NCBI GenBank assembly: GCA_035528275.1
Contig: DATKYV010000171.1
Span: 1-26,940 of the forward strand
Source: DATKYV01 sp035528275
Lineage (GTDB): Bacteria; Acidobacteriota; Terriglobia; UBA7540
DNA length: 26,940 nucleotides
Reading direction: 5' to 3'
Shown: positions 7,688 to 15,230 of the stretch, piece after piece
Layout of the letters: every line of letters starts with the position of its first letter
Position numbering within the stretch: position 1 is the first letter of the stretch
Made by a program: the position numbers and the translations under genes
Notes under the pieces: generated by a model
What the model saw: the letters and a program-made list of their open reading frames with translations, nothing else
What the model was told of the DNA's origin: nothing
Databases searched by the model: none

Positions 7688-7699
7688 ATTTCCATTTTG
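7688..7699 (+). repeat. IS1380 left terminal inverted repeat core
   Basis: ATTTCCATTTTG, 12 of 12 bases identical to the reverse complement of 9328-9339. Confidence 0.75.
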
Positions 7700-7789
7700 A
7701 GGCACCACCTACATATCTTCGGATCGTCATCTGCATCAATATTCATGCGGGTCTGAACGCAATGAAGACGCTCCGGAGGACGATACCCA

Positions 7790-9183
7790 ATGGGTGAGAA
7801 ACAAAACCAGCCATTTCAGCTATCGTTCAACGCCTCGTTGAAGGTCGATTTCCAAGGATCGCGACTCACCTCCGACGGCGGCCTGATGGTGGTCCGCGAA
7901 CTGGACGAGCGACTGGGGTTCGGGGAACTCATCGAGAACAATCTGACCGACTCTCGCCGCGGCAAGAACACACAGTTTCTGCTGGCCGACCTGTTGCGCC
8001 AGTCCGTCTACAGCCGGCTGGCCGGCTACGAAGACCTGAACGACGCCGAGCGGCTAGCGCAAGACCCGACCTTCCGGCTGATTGGTTCGGAGAAGATCTG
8101 GGAGCGTGGCGCAGCCCTGACGTCCCGCCTCCAGTCATTCGAGACGGAAGTGCTGGCGCAAGAGGAGAACCTGGCCGGTCTGAAAGCGATCAACCGGGAC
8201 TTGATTGCCAAGGCGGAATCGGTGGATTGGCAGCAGCGGGTGGTGCTGGACATGGACAGCACTGAGATCCCAGTCTACGGCCAGCAGGAGCACAGCGCCT
8301 ACAACGGGCATTTCGAGTCGACCGGCTATCACCCACTGCTGCTATTCAATCGCGAGGGTGATTGTCTGGCGGCCAAGCTTCGGCCCGGCAACGTGCACAG
8401 CGCCGAGGGCTGGGATGAGCTTTTGTTACCTGAGATCGAACGGCAACAGGACCAAGGCAAAGAAGTAGTGTTTCGGGCCGATGCGGCCTTCGCCAAGCCG
8501 GAGGTCTACGAAGCGCTGGAAGAGCGAGGCGTGAAGTACGCCATTCGCATCCCGGCGAACGACAGCCTGGAACGGGACATCGCGGAGCTGCTGAGCCGCC
8601 CAGTGGGCCGGCCGACTCACAAGCCGCTGGTACGGTACAAGAGACCCTGTACCCAGCGGCGAGTTGGCACACGGCGCGGCGGGTGGTGGCGAAGGTGGAG
8701 TTCCACTTCGGAGAGTTGTTCCCTCGCGTGGGATTCATTGTGACCAACCTGGAGACAGACAGCCGGGCCGTGGTGCGGTTCTACAATAAGCGGGGCACGG
8801 CGGAGCAATGGATCAAAGAAGGCAAACAGGCGGTGAAGATGACCCGGCTGAGCTGCCATCGATTTCGGTCGAACGAGGTGCGGCTCGGGCTGAGTGTGAT
8901 CGCCTACAACCTGGGGAACCTGTGGCGGCGACTCCTGCTGTCGGAGAGGATCAACAGCTGGTCGTTGACGAGTCTCCAGCAGCGGTTGGTGAAGACCGGC
9001 GGACGGCTGGTGAAACACGCGCGCTACTACTGGCTGTTGCTTGCGGAGGGTCACTTGACGCGGCGGCTTTTCGGGGCCATGCTGCGGGCGGATCGAGGCT
9101 CTGCCGATGCCCGCGGGGTAGGCGGCGGACTGTGGCCGAGGAAACTGCGTCAGCAACGAGGTGAGAGGGGGAGGTGTCTGTGA
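7790..9183 (+). pseudogene. IS1380-family transposase, frameshifted
   Basis: Two open segments together make a full DDE transposase of about 464 aa. The first (7790 to about 8640) contains SFNASLKVDFQGSRLTSDGG, the first Asp in VVLDMDSTEIPVYG, and the second Asp in VVFRADAAFAKPEVYEALEE. The second, in the -1 frame (about 8641-9183), contains VVAKVEFHFGELFPR, GFIVTNL and RGTAEQWIKEGKQA with the catalytic Glu, then LSVIAYNLGNLWRRLLL. The break falls near 8635-8650, between VRYK and LYPAASWHTARR, and fits loss of one base. No slippery heptamer of the A-AAA-AAA type is present there, so programmed frameshifting is unlikely and the copy is probably dead unless the base is a sequencing error. The first ATG has GGAGG ten bases upstream. 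Confidence 0.85.
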
Positions 9184-9327
9184 AACCAGCCGGAAAGCAA
9201 GCAGTTCCGGGTTTCGGGGTCCTCGGAAGCGGCAGAATGGCCGTCTTGGCAGCGACTGGATGCCCAGGGCAAGAAAAAACTTCCTGTCAACGGCTTATTG
9301 GCATACATTTCTGTGGTGCCGGGCGGC

Positions 9328-9339
9328 CAAAATGGAAAT
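9328..9339 (-). repeat. IS1380 right terminal inverted repeat core
   Basis: CAAAATGGAAAT, reverse complement of the left core at 7688-7699. Confidence 0.75.
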
Positions 9340-9390
9340 CCCGGCTGAGGTCTGCGGTTCCACGAACTCCATCAACAATCGGAGGCTGAC

Positions 9391-10830
9391 ATGCCACACG
9401 AAATCAAGCGAAGAGAATTTCTGCAACTAGCCGCGGCGGGAACCGCTCTGGGTGTGGGGGCTCCGGGCCTCGTGGCGATCGATGCACCATCAAGTGGCTC
9501 CAGGCCCATCAGTCCGGGCTGTCGAAGCTCGAAAGTGAAAGTGGCCAGACTTTACATGGGGACGGCTGAAGGCCTCTGGCCGAAGCCGCATCTGAATTTT
9601 CAGGAAGAGATCCGCACTTATCAGGCCGAGTTTGACGAGATGAAGGACCAGTTCTCGGACGTGGACTTCGTCGTCGATCAGTTAGTCACTTCTCCCAATC
9701 AGGTTGCCGCCCTCAAAGACACGCTGAAAGGTGCCGACGGCGTTTTGGTGATTCATCTCACCCTGGGAGTGCAGCCCATTCTCACGGAGATTCTCAGGGC
9801 AGGCCGGCCGACGGTGGTCTTTGCGGTTCCTTTCTCCGGACATGAATGGGCAGGATTCGGCGCCTTGCAGCGGCAGGAAGCAGGCGCGAAGCTCGAATGC
9901 CTGCTCACGAGTGATCGCAAGCAACTGGCCGTCGCCGTCCGGCCGTTTCGAGCGATTCATCACCTGCGCGAGGCCAAGATTCTTGACGTCACGACTGAGT
10001 TGCCGGCAGACTACTGCAAGGCCATCCGGGAGAAGTTCGGGACCGAGATCAAGCAGATTGACCTGGCACGCGTCGAGCGGACCTATGCTGCGGTAAGCGA
10101 CAGCGATGCCCGGGCGGAGGCTGACCGGTGGATTCAGGGCGCCGTGAAGGTGGTCGAACCTTCCCGGGAAGACATCGTGAAGTCCTGCAAGCTGGCGCTG
10201 GCGTTCGAACGAATGCTGGAGGAGGAAAACGCCACCGTGCTGACCGTGGATTGCTACGGCAGCATGTGGGACCGAACCATCAAGCTTCCGGCCTACCCCT
10301 GCCTCGGATTTGCCCGGCTGAACAACCTGGGATGGGGCGGCATCTGTGAATCGGATCTCGACTCGGCCATGACCCACATCATATTCCAAGGTCTGGCAGG
10401 AGTGCCGGGCTTCATCAGCGATCCGACCATGGATGAGTCGAAGAACGGCATCATTCTGGCGCACTGCATGGGCACGCCCAAGATGGACGGCCCGGACAAG
10501 CCGGCGGCGCCCTACACGCTGCGCACGGTCATGGAGCGTCAGGAAGGTGTGGTCCCCCAGGTGTGGATGCGGGTGGGCCAAAAAGTGACGCAGGCGACGT
10601 TGGTGGGAACTGACCGCTTGCTGTACTTCACGGGCGAAGTCATCGATGCTCCCGACGTGGACCGCGGTTGCCGCACGAAAATCGCTGTGAAGCTGGACGG
10701 GGATGCCGAGAAACTCTGGAAGAACTGGTCGAGCGGGCTGCACCGGGTGACAGCTTACGGCGACCTTGCCAAAGACCTGGCGCGCTTCTGCCGGTTCGAG
10801 AAAATCACGATGGTGAACGAGGCATCGTGA
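9391..10830 (+). CDS. Tat-exported L-fucose/L-arabinose isomerase-like protein
   Basis: A 479-aa protein with an N-terminal twin-arginine signal (KRREFLQLAAAGTALGVGAP), so export across the inner membrane is predicted. After the signal it reads VARLYMGTAEGLWPKPHL, then VDFVVDQLVTSPNQV, DGVLVIHLTLGVQPIL, TVVFAVPFSGHEW and, in the second half, TVLTVDCYGSMWDRTIKLPA followed by PCLGFARLNNLGWGGICESD. The layout and the D-C-x-PC-x-E-D region resemble the fucose/arabinose isomerase fold. Those enzymes are cytoplasmic and Mn-dependent, so a Tat-exported version is either a divergent sugar isomerase or an unrelated activity on the same fold. I cannot name a substrate. The start ATG has CGGAGG seven bases upstream. 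The gene begins about 45 bases after the IS1380 right end and is followed by low-complexity DNA. Confidence 0.7.
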   Translation: MPHEIKRREFLQLAAAGTALGVGAPGLVAIDAPSSGSRPISPGCRSSKVKVARLYMGTAEGLWPKPHLNFQEEIRTYQAEFDEMKDQFSDVDFVVDQLVTSPNQVAALKDTLKGADGVLVIHLTLGVQPILTEILRAGRPTVVFAVPFSGHEWAGFGALQRQEAGAKLECLLTSDRKQLAVAVRPFRAIHHLREAKILDVTTELPADYCKAIREKFGTEIKQIDLARVERTYAAVSDSDARAEADRWIQGAVKVVEPSREDIVKSCKLALAFERMLEEENATVLTVDCYGSMWDRTIKLPAYPCLGFARLNNLGWGGICESDLDSAMTHIIFQGLAGVPGFISDPTMDESKNGIILAHCMGTPKMDGPDKPAAPYTLRTVMERQEGVVPQVWMRVGQKVTQATLVGTDRLLYFTGEVIDAPDVDRGCRTKIAVKLDGDAEKLWKNWSSGLHRVTAYGDLAKDLARFCRFEKITMVNEAS

Positions 10831-11006
10831 AGGGAGGAGTCAGAAGACAGGTGTCAGAAGAGAGAACACAGAGAGTTCCGATGTACGGAGGAAAGCCTGC
10901 TGGAAGCAGCGCACAAGTGACAACCGACGACCCACGATGGACAACCGCCAGCTGCTGACTGCCTACTGTTTACTGCCGACTGCCTACCTCGGAAGGCCAG
11001 AGTCGA
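10831..11006. repeat. Low-complexity intergenic stretch with short direct repeats
   Basis: No gene is seen. GTCAGAAG occurs at 10839-10846 and 10853-10860, and GACTGCCTAC at 10957-10966 and 10978-10987. Such short degenerate tandem words are common between genes in some Acidobacteriota genomes. They sit directly before two gene remnants, which suggests a rearrangement-prone site. Confidence 0.5.
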
Positions 11007-11093
11007 ATGGAAGAAAAACTGGATGTCGTAGTGGCGGGGGCCGGGCCGACGGCCCTGGCATGCGCCATTGAAGGGGTGCGCGAAGGATTGGAG
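11007..11093 (+). pseudogene. Remnant: N-terminus of a FAD/NAD(P)-binding oxidoreductase (YpdA-like)
   Basis: From the ATG at 11007 the reading MEEKLDVVVAGAGPTALACA then IEGVREGLE is a Rossmann dinucleotide-binding start (GxGxxG-like GAGPTA) of the YpdA/thioredoxin-reductase-like type. GGAAGG lies about ten bases upstream. Homology ends after about 30 residues and the frame stops at 11127-11129. The rest of the gene, normally over 300 aa, is missing and replaced by the next remnant. Confidence 0.5.
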
Positions 11094-11230
11094 CGTAATC
11101 GATCCTGTGTTCTTCCAGTGGCTGGATGACCGGTTTAAGGCTCTGAACGATCATGGGATGGTGGCAGCCCCGGTACTGGTCTGGGATGCTCCGTGGAGCG
11201 ATTTTTCCGGGGCTTTGAATCCTGGCAATT
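11080..11230 (+). pseudogene. Remnant: internal piece of a DUF4038/apiosidase-like (GH140-type) gene
   Basis: In a different frame from the preceding remnant this stretch reads DWSVIDPVFFQWLDDRFKAL then NDHGMVAAPVLVWDAPWSDF and ALNPGNSL. This looks like the barrel segment of DUF4038/apiosidase-like glycoside hydrolases, in which an FQxxDxR-xAL-xxxG-VxAPVLxW pattern is usual. No start codon with a ribosome site precedes it, and after about 11230 the frame only reads antisense to ftcD. It is a fragment left by deletion. The family call is from memory of the pattern. Confidence 0.45.
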
Positions 11231-11235
11231 CGCTC

Positions 11236-12744
11236 TTAATCCATAGCGTTGAGCCTTTCGCTGACCTGGGCAAGCCATTTGTGGTCGTGGATGGAAGGCA
11301 GGTTGGAACGGACATTATGGACAGCCCCACGCCGCGCGCTGGAGGCGAGGTCGAGGGCCACGGCGAGATCGGACGAAGCTTGGGGGATGGTGATGGGGCG
11401 AAGGCTTTCTATCACCCGCGCCACCTGGGCGGCGAGTTCGGCGGTCTCCATGGGAACTTCGGCGGCGCCCTTGCTCGCAGTTTCTACGGCCTGGGCGCGG
11501 GCGGCCTGTTCGTCTTCGGTCGTCTTGGGTAGCCTGAACGCCACGGCGACCGCGTCATAGCTTTCGGCGTCTCGGTCGATGTTGGCGAGCAAACGCTCAC
11601 GCAGACCGGCGAGGCGGGCGAGGGACTCCTCAAGCGCCTTGTGGTGCGCCTCAAAAGACTTCCGCGCCAATGTCAACCGGCAGACCATTTCGCCCAAGGC
11701 CGCCGCCAGCGCCCCGGCGAGAGCCGAAACGCTGCCGCCACCCGGCGTGGGCGTCTTCGCCGCCACCGCGTCAACGAATCCTTCGGCCAGCCCGCGCAGG
11801 CCGCCCGCCGACGAGGCGTCGGAAGGCACCATTTTCTCCTCGATGACCTTCGCCAGGCGATTTTCCAGGATCAGGTCGGGCCTGAATTCTTCCACTTTGA
11901 GGTAATGGACCGCGGCATCGTCCAGCGCCCGGCGGGGAATGAGCCCCACGATCTCGCTATACACAATTTCCACGCCCTGGGCTGCCGCTTCGCGAGAAAC
12001 CGCGTCAAAAACCGTGCCGATGGGCGTGGTTTCAAAATCCGTAAGGTTCATCGAAACCTGTGCCAGGTTTCTTGCCTTGAGCTCCACCCCCATAGCCTTG
12101 ACGCAGGGAAATCCGCCGCCCGAAGCGCGGATCTTTTTGGCAATCGCCTTGGCGAGCGCCACGTCAGCCGTATTCAGGTTGATGTTGTAGGCGATCAGAA
12201 ATTTGCGTGCCCCCACCACCGTCGCGCCGGCGGTGTGGTGCAGCGCGGCTTCGCCGAAGTCCGGACGACGCTCGGGATTTGTCTTTACTTCTTCCCGTAC
12301 ACCCTCGAACTGCCCGCGGCGGATGTTCTCCAGGTTTCTCCGCTCCGGCCTGCGCGCCGCTGCCTCGTAGAGATAGGTTGGGATTTGAAATCGTTTCCAG
12401 GCTTCCTCCGCCACCCACTCGGCGATGCGGATGCAATCCTCGAGGGTCACGCCCGCGACGGGAACGAAGGGCACCACATCCGTCGCGCCGATGCGTGGGT
12501 GCGCGCCCTGATGGTGATTCAAGTCGATGAGTTCGGCGGCCTTGCCAATGCCACGCAGCGCCGCCTCGCCGATCGATTCGCGCGCCCCGACGATGGTGAT
12601 CACCGAGCGGTTGTGGTCCGCGTCCATCTCCTTGTCGAGGAGATAGACGTCCAGGCCGGCAAGCAGCGCCGCGACAATCGCCTCAACCTTTCCCGCGTCG
12701 CGCCCTTCGCTGAAGTTGGGAACGCATTCGACGATGCTATGCAT
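11236..12744 (-). CDS. ftcD: Bifunctional glutamate formimidoyltransferase / formimidoyl-THF cyclodeaminase
   Basis: A 502-aa fusion of both histidine-catabolic folate enzymes. The formiminotransferase half (about 1-300) has IVECVPNFSEGRD, DADHNRSVITIVG, HQGAHPRIGATDVVPFVPV, RRGQFEGVRE, AYNINLNTADVALAKAIAKK and VSMNLTDFETTPI. The cyclodeaminase half (about 310-500) has KTPTPGGGSVSALAGALAAA and the C-terminal NVRSNLPSIHDHKW. It transfers the formimino group of formiminoglutamate to tetrahydrofolate, giving glutamate, then releases ammonia to give methenyl-THF. It acts in the cytoplasm. Length fits the fused family. The ATG at 12744 has no Shine-Dalgarno, but an extended -10 (TGCTAATCT) ends seven bases before it, suggesting a leaderless message. 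It completes the pathway begun by HutU and HutI nearby. Confidence 0.95.
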   Translation of the reverse strand: MHSIVECVPNFSEGRDAGKVEAIVAALLAGLDVYLLDKEMDADHNRSVITIVGARESIGEAALRGIGKAAELIDLNHHQGAHPRIGATDVVPFVPVAGVTLEDCIRIAEWVAEEAWKRFQIPTYLYEAAARRPERRNLENIRRGQFEGVREEVKTNPERRPDFGEAALHHTAGATVVGARKFLIAYNINLNTADVALAKAIAKKIRASGGGFPCVKAMGVELKARNLAQVSMNLTDFETTPIGTVFDAVSREAAAQGVEIVYSEIVGLIPRRALDDAAVHYLKVEEFRPDLILENRLAKVIEEKMVPSDASSAGGLRGLAEGFVDAVAAKTPTPGGGSVSALAGALAAALGEMVCRLTLARKSFEAHHKALEESLARLAGLRERLLANIDRDAESYDAVAVAFRLPKTTEDEQAARAQAVETASKGAAEVPMETAELAAQVARVIESLRPITIPQASSDLAVALDLASSARRGAVHNVRSNLPSIHDHKWLAQVSERLNAMD

Positions 12745-12750
12745 GCGGAC

Positions 12751-12759
12751 AGATTAGCA
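12751..12759 (-). promoter_or_regulatory. Extended -10 element placed for a leaderless ftcD transcript
   Basis: On the minus strand TGCTAATCT is followed by GTCCGC and then the ftcD ATG. With the -10 six bases from the ATG, the transcription start would coincide with the start codon. No ribosome-binding site is present. Confidence 0.4.
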
Positions 12760-12915
12760 TGAAGTCTCCGTGTCGCGTGTTCCGGTGGGTGACCAATGGC
12801 CGGGGGTGCTCACCACAGCACTTCTGCAAAGCCGAGCCCGCAGTGAGGGCAGAGTATTTGGCAAAACCAAAGAGGGATAAGAACCAGAATCTCCACCGGA
12901 TCCCTTCGACCCGGC

Positions 12916-13254
12916 GTGTACGTCCATGTCATTCAGCACTGCGTGGCCAATCGCCCGCCCAACCCGGGCCGCTACCGAATGCTCTTTGAGACCGGCCCCG
13001 GGCGGCGCCGCCTCTTCCGCAAAGGAGACGCGTACCACCCGGCGCGTGAAGGAGCCAAGGTCACTCCCAACCCGCAAGACATGCCGGAGAGTCATCGCGG
13101 TTTATTGGCCTGGTATGTTGAGTGGTGCTCGGGGGCAGCTCGGTCTGGCCTGGCAGCGGACCCTCTCCTTTCCTTGGCCGGCTCGGGCCAGCATTTGTGG
13201 GCCGACGAGCACGCCGACAAATACGTAAGTCGGCTCCGTGAGGGTTGGGAATGA
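12916..13254 (+). CDS. 112-aa protein of unknown fold, partner of a PIN protein (antitoxin candidate)
   Basis: A basic, Trp/Arg-rich 112-aa protein. I do not recognise it as AbrB, RHH, Phd or MazE. Visible blocks are YVHVIQHCVANRPPNPGRYR, MLFETGPGRRRLFRKGDAYH, ESHRGLLAWYVEWC and a C-terminal ADPLLSLAGSGQHLWADEHA then DKYVSRLREGWE. The last block looks like the short C-terminal helices by which small antitoxins cover PIN active sites; that is an inference. Its stop overlaps the next gene in an ATGA, so the two are translationally coupled. The GTG at 12916 is the only usable start I can find and lacks a good ribosome site; the frame is open a little upstream. It lies on the plus strand, between two minus-strand hut genes. 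Confidence 0.65.
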   Translation: MYVHVIQHCVANRPPNPGRYRMLFETGPGRRRLFRKGDAYHPAREGAKVTPNPQDMPESHRGLLAWYVEWCSGAARSGLAADPLLSLAGSGQHLWADEHADKYVSRLREGWE

Positions 13255-13673
13255 GCCGGGTCTTCTGGGACACCAATCTGTTCATTTATCTTTTCGAGGG
13301 TTATGGCAGGCATTCCGAGCGGGCCAGAGACCTGCGGCGGGCCATGCTGGAGCGGGGCGATCAACTGCTGACCTCCACTCTCACCCTGGGCGAGGTCCTC
13401 GTCAAGCCCCTGGAACGCGGCGATGAGGAACTGGCAAGAAAGTACGAGGTGGCGATCAGCACAACCTCCTTAATGCTTCCTTTCGACGCCAAAGCAGCAA
13501 GAGTCTACGCGGGGCTCCGCTGTGATCGGTCGCTTCGGGCGCCGGATGCCATTCAATTGGCGTGCGCCGCGGCGGCGGGCGTCCATCTCTTCATCACCAA
13601 CGACACGCGCCTCCACTCGAAACAGGTGGAAGGCATCCAGTTCATTGTTCCCTTCGATCGCGTGCCCTTCTGA
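13251..13673 (+). CDS. PIN-domain ribonuclease (VapC-like toxin)
   Basis: A 140-aa PIN protein. The acidic metal-binding residues are in place: Asp in VFWDTNLFIYLFEG, Glu in TLTLGEVLVKPL, Asp in LRAPDAIQLACAAA and Asp in FITNDTRL. Proteins of this family cut RNA, often tRNA or rRNA, with Mg2+ or Mn2+, and are held inactive by a cognate antitoxin. The ATG at 13251 overlaps the stop of the upstream 112-aa gene (ATGA); a TTG six bases earlier is possible but less likely. The gene order (small protein, then PIN) and coupling are as in vapBC. The target RNA is unknown. Confidence 0.85.
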   Translation: MSRVFWDTNLFIYLFEGYGRHSERARDLRRAMLERGDQLLTSTLTLGEVLVKPLERGDEELARKYEVAISTTSLMLPFDAKAARVYAGLRCDRSLRAPDAIQLACAAAAGVHLFITNDTRLHSKQVEGIQFIVPFDRVPF

Positions 13674-13726
13674 GGGTGCCAGGACTGCAAGCGCTGCCTC
13701 CCGAGTACGGCCTCGTCGAAGCGCCA

Positions 13727-14989
13727 CTACTCTTTGCGCGAATGAACGATTCGCCCGCGCTTCACGGTCATCACGCAGTGGTTCCAGGCGAAATAGTAGG
13801 GTATCTCGCGGTAGTCGGCCAGGTCCATGATGGCGAGGTCGGCCTGCTTGCCGGGTTCGAGTGAGCCCAGGCGGTCGGCGCGGCGAAGCGAATACGCGGC
13901 GTTGAGGGTAGCTGCGGAAATCGCCTCCGCGGGCGTCATGCGCATCTCGGAACAGGCGAGCGAAAGAACGAACTGCATGTTCAGCGTCGGACTCGTACCG
14001 GGATTGAAGTCCGTGGCCAGCGCCACCGCCGCCCCAGCATCGATCAGTCGTCGCGCCGGAGGAAAACGACCGAGGCCAAGGTGAAAGTTTGCTCCGGGCA
14101 GCAGCGTTGCTACAACATTCGATCGGGCCAGGGCACGGATGTCTGCGCCGTTGACGTTGTCAAGGTGGTCTGCCGAGGCCGCCCCGAGTTTGATCGCCAG
14201 CCGTGCCGCCCCGGTGCGGCTCAATTGCTCGGCGTGGACGCGCGGAATCAATCCATGTTCGGCGCCAACGGCAAGGAGCAAGCTGCAATCCTCGACGGAG
14301 AACGCGCCGCGGTCGCAGAAGCAGTCCACAAATTCGGCGAGCTTCTTTCGCGCCACGCGAGGAATCAACCGCCGAGCCATCAGATTGACATACGCACGTC
14401 GCCGCCCAGCATAGGCGGAGGGAAGCGCGTGGGCGGCGAGCAGAGTCGCGACGAGTTCTATCGGCGTTCGGTTTCGCAACTTGCGGACCACGTTCAGTAT
14501 CTTGAGCTCATTGGCCACGTCGAGCCCGTAGCCTGTTTTGACTTCGACGGTGGTGGTCCCGTGAGCCACGAACGCATCGAGAAACTCGGCCGCTTGTTGA
14601 GCGAGATCACCAACCGTTGCCTGCCTGACGCGGCGAGCCGAAAGCTCGATACCACCTCCGGCTTTGGCGATTTCTTGGTAACTCATGCCGCGAATGCGGC
14701 GCTCGAAATCCTCCACGCGGCTGCCGGCAAAGATCAGGTGAGTATGGCTGTCAACGAACCCGGGCATGACGACTCGCCCGCGGCAATCGACGTCTAGCGC
14801 TCGCAGGCGGCGGGCCTCGGATTCAAGCTGACGGGTCGCTCCGACGCGCAGGATCTTGGCGCCCTGCGTCAGCACCGCGCCGTTGCCGATGATGCCGAGC
14901 TCATCGAGCGCCGCGCCGCGCCGGGGAATCGGCGGTCCGGCGAGCGTCAGAAGCTGCGCGGCATTGCGGAAAAACAGCGCTTGTGGCAA
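13727..14989 (-). CDS. hutI: Imidazolonepropionase
   Basis: A 420-aa amidohydrolase that opens the ring of 4-imidazolone-5-propionate to formiminoglutamate, the third step of histidine breakdown. Metal and substrate motifs are visible: VMPGFVDSHTHLIFAGSR (the HxH pair), KTGYGLDVANELK, IPRVHAEQLSRTG, GAASADHLDNV and ALATDFNPGTSPTLNMQF. I prefer the TTG at 14989 (MPQALFFRNAAQLLTLAG, the usual family start); the frame is open to a TTG at 15028, but that would run through the divergent promoter at 15002-15029. No strong Shine-Dalgarno is visible for either. It works between HutU and FtcD, both nearby on the same strand, though plus-strand genes separate all three. Confidence 0.93.
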   Translation of the reverse strand: MPQALFFRNAAQLLTLAGPPIPRRGAALDELGIIGNGAVLTQGAKILRVGATRQLESEARRLRALDVDCRGRVVMPGFVDSHTHLIFAGSRVEDFERRIRGMSYQEIAKAGGGIELSARRVRQATVGDLAQQAAEFLDAFVAHGTTTVEVKTGYGLDVANELKILNVVRKLRNRTPIELVATLLAAHALPSAYAGRRRAYVNLMARRLIPRVARKKLAEFVDCFCDRGAFSVEDCSLLLAVGAEHGLIPRVHAEQLSRTGAARLAIKLGAASADHLDNVNGADIRALARSNVVATLLPGANFHLGLGRFPPARRLIDAGAAVALATDFNPGTSPTLNMQFVLSLACSEMRMTPAEAISAATLNAAYSLRRADRLGSLEPGKQADLAIMDLADYREIPYYFAWNHCVMTVKRGRIVHSRKE

Positions 14990-15001
14990 GCGGGTCGAAG
15001 T

Positions 15002-15029
15002 TTGACGAGGTCGGGGATTCTGATACAAT
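15002..15029 (+). promoter_or_regulatory. Sigma70-like promoter for the zinc-ribbon gene
   Basis: TTGACG at 15002-15007, a 16-base spacer, then TACAAT at 15024-15029. The start would fall about 25 bases before the ATG at 15060, with CAGGGGG as the ribosome site between them. It overlaps the longer possible hutI start. Confidence 0.55.
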
Positions 15030-15059
15030 GTTTTCGCCGTCAGACAGGGGGTAGTCGCT

Positions 15060-15224
15060 ATGCCGAGCTACGATTTCTACTGTAAAGAATGCAAGAAGAC
15101 ATTTAACGTCATCATGACTCTCGCGGAATACGAGAAAGCGCGTCCTGCCTGCCCCAAGTGCAAGAGCAAGAAGGTCGAGCAGCGGCCCGCCGCTTTCTTC
15201 ACCGTCACGTCCAAGAAGAGCTAG
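15060..15224 (+). CDS. FmdB-type zinc-ribbon protein
   Basis: A 54-aa protein. It reads MPSYDFYCKECKKTFNVIMT, then LAEYEKARPACPKCKSKK and VEQRPAAFFTVTSKKS. Two CxxC knuckles (C8-x2-C11 and C31-x2-C34) form one zinc ribbon of the FmdB/CxxC_CXXC_SSSS type. Family members were first noted as putative regulators of formamide/amide genes, but most have no proven function. AGGGGG lies nine bases upstream and a promoter further up. Transcription probably ends at the stem-loop and T-run at 15231-15307. It sits on the opposite strand between hutI and hutU; a link to histidine use is possible but unproven. Confidence 0.85.
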   Translation: MPSYDFYCKECKKTFNVIMTLAEYEKARPACPKCKSKKVEQRPAAFFTVTSKKS

Positions 15225-15230
15225 CTACCA

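Larger units (their letters stand above)
7680..9347 (+). mobile_element. IS1380-family insertion sequence, about 1.67 kb
   Basis: The element is bounded by imperfect terminal inverted repeats: ATTTCCATTTTG at 7688-7699 and its reverse complement at 9328-9339, each eight bases inside the proposed ends. A second shared block, GGCACCAC, lies further in at both ends. AGGTCT occurs immediately outside both ends (7674-7679 and 9348-9353) and is a possible target-site duplication; IS1380 elements usually duplicate 4-5 bases, so the exact ends may be off by one or two. Length fits the family (1.6-2 kb). It carries one transposase gene, now frameshifted. It landed between mntH and the Tat-exported isomerase-like gene and disrupts no recognisable coding region. 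Confidence 0.75.

Noticed and set aside
8630..8660. Programmed -1 frameshift in the IS1380 transposase
   Set aside because: No slippery heptamer is seen at the break, and members of this family are normally one continuous ORF. A one-base loss is simpler.
12759..12989. Plus-strand frame of 76 codons before the 112-aa PIN partner
   Set aside because: It overlaps the partner gene in another frame and reads as random Arg/Pro-rich sequence, although part of 12745-12915 could be a gene remnant.
14081..14797. Plus-strand frames over hutI, also 16058-16966 over hutU and 23083-24231 over the acetyl-CoA synthetase-like gene
   Set aside because: All are antisense to strongly conserved enzymes and have no family features or ribosome sites.
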